Below, one piece after another: positions 31,258-39,045 of a DNA stretch of 64,000 nt. The stretch comes from Symsagittifera roscoffensis (taxonomy: Eukaryota; Xenacoelomorpha; Acoela; Convolutidae). Location: NCBI RefSeq assembly GCF_963678635.1, contig NC_087063.1, positions 78,949,617 through 79,013,616 on the forward strand. The letters run 5' to 3'. The notes beneath the pieces are model-generated. The model ran no database searches, had not been told where the DNA came from, and worked only from the letters and a program-made list of their open reading frames with translations. The position numbers and the translations under genes were made by a program. Each line of letters starts with the position of its first letter. The stretch's first letter is position 1.

Positions 31258-34200
31258 ACTGTCCCCTACAACATGATGTTTGATCAGCACGCCTTGGAGA
31301 TGAACGAAAAGGTGCGGAACCTAAACAAGGTGATAAGAGACATCCACCGGAAGAGTGTGCTCCCTGTCAGACTGTTGGACGTGGCAGAGCGCATGGAGAA
31401 AGAGGGATTCCCTGAAGACACCTCCAGTGATGGAATCCATTTTGATAGACCGAGGGGAGCAGAGTGGCTAAACGACGTCTTCCAAGAACACATAAATGCG
31501 CTGGAGGCGGATCTGCTAGAGACAGCCCAATTCACATTAGGACCACCTCCGAACCCACCATTCCTTGCCTCAAGGGCCTTGTCTGGTCGCTTGGGACCGA
31601 GAGTTGACACTAGAGACAGTTCAAGGAGCAGCCAGACCAGATTGCAGAGTGCCACGCCAATGGAGTCTGAGGAGGTGACGTCATCAACAACTCCAAGCTC
31701 GGCGATATCCTCAGTGGTAGTGGCAGAGAGCAAACGGGAAAATAAGTCTATGGAGACCGCTCGCTTGAGATATCCTGAGAAGGTGAAAGAACTGGATCTA
31801 GAGAGTTTGGAATGCAGGCAAGAATTGGCGGAAACCCTGGGGATCGAACGAGTGTCACACGAGGATTTGAATAGGCATCATTGCGTGGACTGGTTGAAAG
31901 CTCATGAGGCGCACTTCTCGAGAGCGAAGTTGATGGAGACCACAGACCTGACTGGAATTCCCACAAAAGCGATCATGGGACCCATTAACTACAGACCTCT
32001 CAAGCTGCTGGGGAGTCCTGGACTTATAGCAGAACCCCCCAAGCACCGAACTAGCATCGCCAGGATCAGGTTGGCAACCCCGGCACAGTTGAAGGTGGTA
32101 GACAAGCTACTCAATCCGGGAGGAACGGGATTGCCAGATGCCGCTTACGAAGGCTCGAAATTGGCGGAAGATCCCAGGTACGGGAAGCCCTGTGGGAGTA
32201 CCCAGCTGGCCAAAACCCTGGCAGTTTATGATAGAGCAGATCCAGCTGCTGCGAGAGTAGTCATTGTGGCGGGATCAGATTTCGAAGGAACGTCTCCCGA
32301 GTTGTTCTGGCCGGAGACTTTGATATACTCTTTGCCAGGAGCTGAATTAAATCAGATGTTAACTCTGGTAGTGGCAATAAAGTCGGAGATGCCCTGTGAA
32401 CCTGAGCTGCTGTTGTTTGCAGGGATGAATGATCACCTGCACGCAATGGGACTTCTTGAGCAACTAAAGGGCGATGAAATTCCGACATCGAGGAAGATAT
32501 GGGAAGCCATTCAAGCGTTGTTTGCGGCGATGAATGAAGTGCAAGAGAATGTTGTCTCGAGATTCGGGTCCAAGACGAAGGTGGTGTTTACCACGTCCCC
32601 TGGATACGCGAATATGCCACCCGCCCTACAGTTCGTGTACGCGGTCTTGGTCCTGATAGCAGAAGAGAATGAATGGCGGATTCTAATGGCAGCCCCCAAT
32701 CGGGAGTTGGAGCCATCGAACCTGAGGCTTCGCAAGTCAGAATTGGCGGCGGCATGGGCGGACATATCTCATGCACTGAGGGGCTTTTATGGACTAGCCG
32801 ACATCCTGATCGTATTAGACGAGGTGCTCTTGCTAGAGATATCGAACTTTGCCAGGCAACTCAAGTTCAGCCCAGTCATCGGGGACGATCACCCGGCGAT
32901 AAGCAAATTAACGACCAGCCTGTGGTTTCGGAGTATGGATGTGAAGATCACAAACTCCACCAGCAAGTCTAGAGGTCCCAGTAACGAGAGAAGAAATGTG
33001 GCCGAGACGGAAAAGCAATTAGGATCGTTGAAATATCGTTTGACTCAAGAGAATGGCTGGTGGCCATTTTTGACACCAAGGCTGGAGAACGCCACGAATA
33101 AGACAAGGGAGGAAGCACCACTCCTCGTGAAACAAGTCTGGAGTTTTCTAGAGAAGCAACTGGAGCTGGCCGAAGTAAGAGACATGACGGTGGCTAGATT
33201 TGTCTCGGCCGCCAATGAAGTGACGATTGGAGGGTTCTGGAGAGAGCACGCCAAAGGCGAATTGAAGACTCGGAGGGATCACGAGATTCTCAAGTTTTTG
33301 AGTCCTTGCTGGGAGAAGGAATTCTTGGCAGGAATATTCGGTACCACGGCGACTATCTTTGGAGCCTTCGTGCAGGAGATACTGGGCATGCCCATCAGCC
33401 TGCTCTTGGCCCTGTATTTGGTCTACCCCAGATACTTGTTCAACATGGGCCCAGCATACATGTTTAGTCGGGGAGTGGAGACACTTCGAGTTGATGGGTA
33501 CCTGGCACTGGTGCTCTTGACCCATGGGGAATTGGTGTCGTTTCATCGATTAATGGAATATGGAGAGCCTCTGTCTATGGGGAGAGTCCACACGAGCATT
33601 GAAACCAGCTCCTACAAGTGTGCCGCAGGGTTGAAGACGTTGCTAGTGCAATACCTCATGATGCAAAATCGGCACATGACGGGTGAAGATGAGAATCCAA
33701 CTTCGAGAGAAGAATGGAAGAAGACGAACAGAGGGATGCCTCTGTTGACGGACCTGTGCCTGGCAATGAGGTCGGACCCAATGGGGATAATCCGGGGTCT
33801 AGAGGAGGTGGTGACCTGCATCTATGGTCCAGCAGTGACGTACGCGTTTCCAGATCCCCTGGTGATAACGTATCGTCACTCGATGACGCACTTGAGTCTC
33901 ATCAGCGTACTGGATGGTACAGCGCTGAATTGGTGTCAACAGGAGGTGCTCAGGGCGCGCATGAGCAACACGGTACTCTTCGGAAAAGTGAAAGATGCCG
34001 AGATGATGGTGTGCAACTTCAGGGGACAAATGCAATGTAGAATGGGAGGCAAGCGAGAGGGCCCCATTGAAATGTATCCAAAGTTTTGGAACCTAAACCC
34101 ATTGACGGCCAACGGACGAGAAGTCTTGAGAATCCCCGCCTGGAAGGAGTGCTTTGCACTAGTCAAGAGGGAGCTGAAGGCCATAATGGAGAAAGAAATC

Positions 34201-37176
34201 CTACCAGCCACCATGCCTGAGTTCCCGACAGTCAGGAGGATGACCTTGGGAATGAATAGTCCCTTGGTGGTTCCCTCCATAATGGCGAAGATGATGACGG
34301 AGGAAACGCAGAGGCATTTCACGGATGGCTGGGATCCCCTGTTCATCGGCTACACGGCGGCAGTCTACTTCCACACCAGCGAGATGAAGGTAAATTCGTG
34401 GACGACGCAAGCGAAAAAGAGTAGAGGTTCGCAGCCCCCTGGATATGAGGTGCGGAAAGTCTTGAGGACTCTTGAAAAGGAAGGACTTGAGAATATGCTA
34501 CCCATATGGGATGATGGCAGGATGATCGTGATGGAGGGACACGTCGCACTGGTGGACGACATGAAATTTGCCACGAGAAAATATAAGGCGCCCTATGGCT
34601 TGGAACAGGTGGAAATAAGACAGGAAGGAACAGAACTAGATGCAGCAGGTCAACTGCATGTAGCACTGACGGAATACAAAAAGCTGGATCCCACGACACC
34701 ATCACCACTGTCCGTGGACACACCTGGAGACAAGAGGAGCGGACCCGTCGAGGACCGATTTAAGAAAATTCTCGAGAGAAGGAGACATGAGTCAGAAGAG
34801 GAGAGTATGGATGAAACTCTCAGTGAAGCCGGTGAAGACATGGAAGTGGGGAATACGCCTGAACCAGGGCCATCAGGGGAGGAGCTCACCACTCAAGAGC
34901 TGTTGAAAGACTTGAGCGAGGAGAATTGGGCAGATACTGCCACACCACCCCTGATTCCGTCTCCCCGGAAGGATCTGGAATTGCCATTGGCAAGTGAGAC
35001 CTTCAATATGGGGATGATACTCTTGAGCTCGGAGGAAAGGGAAAAGAACACTTTCGAAGGGAACAGGGACATATTCCTGGGATCACTGAAGGACGATGCT
35101 TGGCAGGAGTTCTTGGAAGAATTCAATCAGGAAGTGGGCAGCGAGACGACGCTGGACAAATTCAAGGAGGAACTGTGGGACACAGTCGTAAGATTTGGAG
35201 AACCGCTTCTGATAGGAACGGGCCTGGATGAGAAGGCGAGAAAAGAGCTACTGAGCAAGCTGGTAGAGCTGAGGAATTCACGATCTAAGACTAGAGAAGA
35301 AAAATGTGAGGACAGCTCTACTCGGAGACAAAAAACTGTAGATAAAATGGTTGATAAGGTTGGGACTAGTAATATGATTAAAAGTACTAATATCCTTAAG
35401 GCTCGAGCAGGGGGGAGGCAAGAGTTGGAAGGAGTGGATGGAGAGGTCGAATCAGTGATGGTAGCCACAACACCCTCAAGTAGAGATGTGAAGACTCGCA
35501 AGAGGAAGAGAGAAGTGGAAGGATTGGGTAGTCCTTCAGTGGATGCTGTTTCGGAAGGAAACTTGAGAGAGACGGCGCCCATGGTTTTGGCTAGATGCAA
35601 AACGGCGGCCTACAAGAGCAGCTCGGAGCTCAGAAGACCACTTGAAGTAGAGAGGGAAATAGAGGTTTCCACCAGTTCGACATCGGAGGAAGACTTCAAA
35701 CCTCAAAAGATAAACGTGAAGAGAGGTTCAACGAACGGACAGACATGGGAAGTAGATGTCGACAAAGAATGGATCTCGAAGGCACACCAGGCCACGGGCA
35801 AGCGAGTGACAAGTGATCCATTGGAAAGGAACAAGACGAGGAACACCTCCCGGACGTGGTGGGTGGCTCTTGAAACATTGAAAGAAATGGAGGACTGCTG
35901 GAAGAAGTTGGACAGTGGAGTAGCTCGCAAGCGACGTAATTGGGCCACCCAGCAAAAGGCCGAGGTTAATAGAATAGAAATGGCAAATCATCTGAAGAGG
36001 TCCTGGCAGAGTTTGTTGAAGGATCATTTTGAAGAAGCAATGAGGACACCCTCATCAGCACCACCATTAATGGCGAATCCCTTCGTTAGAACTGCAGGAC
36101 AATTAATGTTCACCTGGAGTCTGGTGGGGATAGAGTTGGAAACACTGACCTCGTATGACAGGCTGAAGTTGGGAAGCAAGAAGCTAGAGATGTATCAGGC
36201 ACTGATGCAACACGTAGCCAGGGACAACTCAGGCTTGAGCCTGGCCAGAAGAAAGGATGCCACGTGTTTCTTGAGATGGATAATGTCGATGATGTCTGAT
36301 AGCACCATCCTGGCATGCCAACAGAGAGCAAGCGCAAGCAAAACCATGGAAAAAAGAGTCTCAACGGTCATCTTGAACGTGTATCAGAGCACAGGAATAG
36401 AAAAGGAAGAGGGTTCCAGACTATCCCTAGAGAACCATAGGAAGCTAGACGAGGTACGGAGGTTTTATAATAAGAAGTTCGAAGAAGAACATGATGTTCA
36501 CCGTAACCTGGCCTCGTCAGAGCAGTACTCGAGAATCAGCGAGAAGGGGGAATACCAATATGTGTCTGGAGTGATGGGAATGGCCTACAACCCCTTCTTA
36601 GACTCGGAAGCTGGAGGCGCCCACAGGAACCATGAGGTAGCGGAGCTACTGAAGTTTTGGACAGAAAGAATAATGGAAATAGACGCGGTGGAAAAAGAGG
36701 GGCCGAGCCTGGGCCTGATTCTTGAGAAAACACCAGAGGTGGTGAGCATACCACGTTCAGACAAGAGAGTTGAAGTGAACATGGGCGATGGAAATGGCTT
36801 GTTAACCACGAACTTGGGAGTGGTATGGAAACTATTAAGACCCTCCTGGTGTCCACATCCCCACGCGAGTCTGATCGAGGAAACCACCGAGCGAGTGAGG
36901 TTAGCACCAACGGAAGATGAAGATCTGGCAAAGTTGAGTGTGCTGCATAAGCTAATTTCACCTCAGATGCAAGAGCCAGGCGAAAAGACTAGTAATCCCG
37001 GGTCAGCAAAGAAATTGGAGCCGGGTAGCTGTCTGGATTCGACGTGTGGAAACGGAGAGCACACCTGCGATGGACGGTCATGCGTTAGAATACTGTCATT
37101 TCAAAAAGAAGACCTGGTCACCTGGTTCGAAGACATAACAGAAAGGGAGAAAAGTGAAGTGCAAATAGTAGCGTAG
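31258..37176 (+). CDS. ORF2 part b: end of SGNH hydrolase and giant novel region
   Basis: Same frame as part a; first ATG at 31,273, 1,967 codons from there to TAG at 37,174. Residues 1-75 complete the SGNH domain, with SSDGIHFDRPRGAEW giving catalytic D53 and H56. Residues about 325-500 look like a second SGNH-like domain: VVIVAGSDFEGTS (GSD at 334-336 in place of GDS), a Gly in YSLPGAELNQM, LLLFAGMNDHLH (G384, N386, D387), then VVFTTSPGY. No clear DxxH follows, so it is probably inactive. A hydrophobic part lies near 690-730 (PISLLLALYLVYPRYLF). About 1140-1260 is acidic and disordered. A basic KTRKRKRE near 1406 could be a nuclear localisation signal. Near the end a C-X4-C-X6-C-X4-C cluster occurs (about 37,024-37,090). 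I do not recognise the remainder; no env features. Confidence 0.8.
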   Translation, partial: TVPYNMMFDQHALEMNEKVRNLNKVIRDIHRKSVLPVRLLDVAERMEKEGFPEDTSSDGIHFDRPRGAEWLNDVFQEHINALEADLLETAQFTLGPPPNPPFLASRALSGRLGPRVDTRDSSRSSQTRLQSATPMESEEVTSSTTPSSAISSVVVAESKRENKSMETARLRYPEKVKELDLESLECRQELAETLGIERVSHEDLNRHHCVDWLKAHEAHFSRAKLMETTDLTGIPTKAIMGPINYRPLKLLGSPGLIAEPPKHRTSIARIRLATPAQLKVVDKLLNPGGTGLPDAAYEGSKLAEDPRYGKPCGSTQLAKTLAVYDRADPAAARVVIVAGSDFEGTSPELFWPETLIYSLPGAELNQMLTLVVAIKSEMPCEPELLLFAGMNDHLHAMGLLEQLKGDEIPTSRKIWEAIQALFAAMNEVQENVVSRFGSKTKVVFTTSPGYANMPPALQFVYAVLVLIAEENEWRILMAAPNRELEPSNLRLRKSELAAAWADISHALRGFYGLADILIVLDEVLLLEISNFARQLKFSPVIGDDHPAISKLTTSLWFRSMDVKITNSTSKSRGPSNERRNVAETEKQLGSLKYRLTQENGWWPFLTPRLENATNKTREEAPLLVKQVWSFLEKQLELAEVRDMTVARFVSAANEVTIGGFWREHAKGELKTRRDHEILKFLSPCWEKEFLAGIFGTTATIFGAFVQEILGMPISLLLALYLVYPRYLFNMGPAYMFSRGVETLRVDGYLALVLLTHGELVSFHRLMEYGEPLSMGRVHTSIETSSYKCAAGLKTLLVQYLMMQNRHMTGEDENPTSREEWKKTNRGMPLLTDLCLAMRSDPMGIIRGLEEVVTCIYGPAVTYAFPDPLVITYRHSMTHLSLISVLDGTALNWCQQEVLRARMSNTVLFGKVKDAEMMVCNFRGQMQCRMGGKREGPIEMYPKFWNLNPLTANGREVLRIPAWKECFALVKRELKAIMEKEILPATMPEFPTVRRMTLGMNSPLVVPSIMAKMMTEETQRHFTDGWDPLFIGYTAAVYFHTSEMKVNSWTTQAKKSRGSQPPGYEVRKVLRTLEKEGLENMLPIWDDGRMIVMEGHVALVDDMKFATRKYKAPYGLEQVEIRQEGTELDAAGQLHVALTEYKKLDPTTPSPLSVDTPGDKRSGPVEDRFKKILERRRHESEEESMDETLSEAGEDMEVGNTPEPGPSGEELTTQELLKDLSEENWADTATPPLIPSPRKDLELPLASETFNMGMILLSSEEREKNTFEGNRDIFLGSLKDDAWQEFLEEFNQEVGSETTLDKFKEELWDTVVRFGEPLLIGTGLDEKARKELLSKLVELRNSRSKTREEKCEDSSTRRQKTVDKMVDKVGTSNMIKSTNILKARAGGRQELEGVDGEVESVMVATTPSSRDVKTRKRKREVEGLGSPSVDAVSEGNLRETAPMVLARCKTAAYKSSSELRRPLEVEREIEVSTSSTSEEDFKPQKINVKRGSTNGQTWEVDVDKEWISKAHQATGKRVTSDPLERNKTRNTSRTWWVALETLKEMEDCWKKLDSGVARKRRNWATQQKAEVNRIEMANHLKRSWQSLLKDHFEEAMRTPSSAPPLMANPFVRTAGQLMFTWSLVGIELETLTSYDRLKLGSKKLEMYQALMQHVARDNSGLSLARRKDATCFLRWIMSMMSDSTILACQQRASASKTMEKRVSTVILNVYQSTGIEKEEGSRLSLENHRKLDEVRRFYNKKFEEEHDVHRNLASSEQYSRISEKGEYQYVSGVMGMAYNPFLDSEAGGAHRNHEVAELLKFWTERIMEIDAVEKEGPSLGLILEKTPEVVSIPRSDKRVEVNMGDGNGLLTTNLGVVWKLLRPSWCPHPHASLIEETTERVRLAPTEDEDLAKLSVLHKLISPQMQEPGEKTSNPGSAKKLEPGSCLDSTCGNGEHTCDGRSCVRILSFQKEDLVTWFEDITEREKSEVQIVA
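37174..37176 (+). other. In-frame TAG near the ORF2 C terminus
   Basis: Fourth in-frame stop of the element and the only TAG; the same frame continues 1,437 nt to a TGA. With TAA and TGA used at the other sites, reassignment of one codon does not explain the set. Confidence 0.85.
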
Positions 37177-38616
37177 TGTTACGCGAGAACCACGGTGAAT
37201 ATAGCGACAGCTCTCGGATTCTTCTCGAGAATGTGTAATCTGCAGTCACTGGAAAGACTAGAATCTGAACATCATTTAGTGACGGCGTTGAGCGTAGAAT
37301 CATGGCCCGGGGTGTTGCCGGTGACTCAAAAACACATCCGGAGCTGGAAGGTTGGTCTCGAGGCGGAAATGGGATTTCCCATGAGCGAAGCTTATGGCTT
37401 GCCATTGAACGCGAAATCGCTGATAGGGTCAATGATGGCCAACTTGTGCGGAAGTCATTACCCACTGCACATGGTGATGGTGGAAGCATCCAGCCAGAGA
37501 GTACTGGTGGACAAGGCCTTCTCAGTGCCCAAGTGCGTGAGGTTGGCTCGGATATCGAATCACTCGCACAAGTTGTTGAGAAAAATCAGAGGGACAGTAC
37601 CAAAAGAATTGAGAGATGACTTGAGTGAAATCTGGGGAGAAGAACTTTTGAAGTTGGAGAGAGAGAACACAAGCGATCACGAGAGACAAAACGTGATCGG
37701 AAAACCTGTGGGAAGTGCTCCAAACCTGGAAGATAACGACACGATGCATGAGAAAATGATGGAGCTTGAGCCTCTCTTGGAAGCCTCGGGGGAGCGTAAC
37801 CTCAGGAGCATTGAAATCACCCATGGAGAATGCCCATGCCACTGTTTAGCGCAAACGGTGTGGTATCCAGATCACAAGAACCTTTGCCTGGTGTGGGATA
37901 TGGAAGAAATCCGGTCGATCGGACTACCGGATCACCGACAGAAGGTGACGATCTTGGTAGTGAGTACGATCTTGGCTCTGAGATGGATAAAAGAGAATAT
38001 AACGAAGTATCGGGAAGCGGGGACGCCAACGGCAGAGTCAATATACGCGATAGACTACAGTAGGAGACTCGAGTTGTTTGAGACTGCGTGCAAGGTATTC
38101 GCCATACCAACGGAAGTCAGACATGTCTGGAGCCGTTTGAGGTACTTCCCATGGTTTCGGGCAACGCTGACGTCCTGGTTGTACATGACAACGAAAGATC
38201 ACATGAGAAAACATCAAAAGGAGTATCGACAGTTCCAGGCCGAGATTGGGCCGGAAGTTTTCAAGAGACCCCTGTTAACCCATCGTAATGCAATCACGAC
38301 AGGATGGAAGAGAGTGGGTAAGATGTCTAGAGACAATACCAAGGCGAGGGAATCGATACTAGAGGAGGACCTGGCGAAGAACGTGAGCTTGAGCCTGCAC
38401 AACTCCTTTTGTTTGAACCGGGAATCTAGGGTGAAGGCACTACCCAACCAAGCAAAGAGGTTGCAAGAGCAAAGAGAATGGATGCGATCCTACGAACAGC
38501 TGAAGGCTTGGGAGGAGATTGTGATTAGCTCCGATGATGAAGAGGAACTGTTGAGACAGTTTGCCGTATCTAGTACTTCAGGGTGCAGTACCTCCAAGGC
38601 GAAGAGTGCGAGATGA
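37177..38616 (+). CDS. ORF2 part c: C-terminal region with SUMO-interaction-like motif
   Basis: The frame of part b continues past the TAG (codons GTA GCG TAG TGT). Numbered from the GTG at 37,195 it has 473 codons; the first ATG is 37,231. I recognise no family. A CPCHC cluster (C213, C215, C217) precedes WYPDHKNLCLVW, which could bind metal. A helix-rich basic part follows. Near residues 439-451 EEIVISSDDEEEL has the form of a SUMO-interaction motif (hydrophobic core, then Ser and acidic residues), followed by a Ser/Lys-rich tail to TGA at 38,614. Whether it is made only by readthrough of the TAG or is a separate product is unknown. Confidence 0.65.
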   Translation, partial: CYARTTVNIATALGFFSRMCNLQSLERLESEHHLVTALSVESWPGVLPVTQKHIRSWKVGLEAEMGFPMSEAYGLPLNAKSLIGSMMANLCGSHYPLHMVMVEASSQRVLVDKAFSVPKCVRLARISNHSHKLLRKIRGTVPKELRDDLSEIWGEELLKLERENTSDHERQNVIGKPVGSAPNLEDNDTMHEKMMELEPLLEASGERNLRSIEITHGECPCHCLAQTVWYPDHKNLCLVWDMEEIRSIGLPDHRQKVTILVVSTILALRWIKENITKYREAGTPTAESIYAIDYSRRLELFETACKVFAIPTEVRHVWSRLRYFPWFRATLTSWLYMTTKDHMRKHQKEYRQFQAEIGPEVFKRPLLTHRNAITTGWKRVGKMSRDNTKARESILEEDLAKNVSLSLHNSFCLNRESRVKALPNQAKRLQEQREWMRSYEQLKAWEEIVISSDDEEELLRQFAVSSTSGCSTSKAKSAR

Positions 38617-39045
38617 GCAGGTGGCTCGAATGGATCTTGAGTCTTGAGAGGGAAAGGGGGGCTTGAGCGTGGGTCCGGGTGAAACCAGGATTCACGAAAA
38701 AGAAGTTTTAACCAAGCAAATATTGTTATTAATATACTATATTTATTATATAAATGGAAATACTGCATGACAATTTCCTGATTAAATGGGACAAAAGAAA
38801 TTTTAAATGATTGGCTTAAAAAGCGAGAATTCGAGGGTGCAGGTGTGTGCAGATTTTGATTGCTGTTTAGCGATAGTGTGAAAATTTTACATGGCTGTGA
38901 ATTTTGGGGTGTAGATAAGCTTAAGTCTGCTGCAAACTTCTGTAAATGACCACTGGCACTGTATCTTGAGTAACACTCGGTTTTCTGGGACTCACTGGCA
39001 GAAGACAGCACGCGATGAGGACATCGATCTCGAGTCCGGGGAGTA
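38617..39045 (+). other. 3' untranslated part and candidate polypurine tract
   Basis: No gene. A purine run GAGAGGGAAAGGGGGG at about 38,646-38,661 is the best-looking polypurine tract, but it lies ~385 bp before the right LTR. Directly before the LTR there is only the short CCGGGGAGTA (about 39,037-39,046), the position where plus-strand priming is normally expected. Three CTTGAG hexamers lie at 38,637-38,670. Confidence 0.5.

Noticed and set aside
24132-37176. Alternative genetic code as the reason for in-frame stops
   Set aside because: All three stop codons occur among the four sites, and TGA also terminates both large frames, so one reassignment cannot explain them.
29752-38616. ORF2 as an envelope glycoprotein gene
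   Set aside because: It lies in the env position, but I see no signal peptide, fusion peptide or C-terminal membrane anchor; recognisable parts are a coiled coil and SGNH domains.
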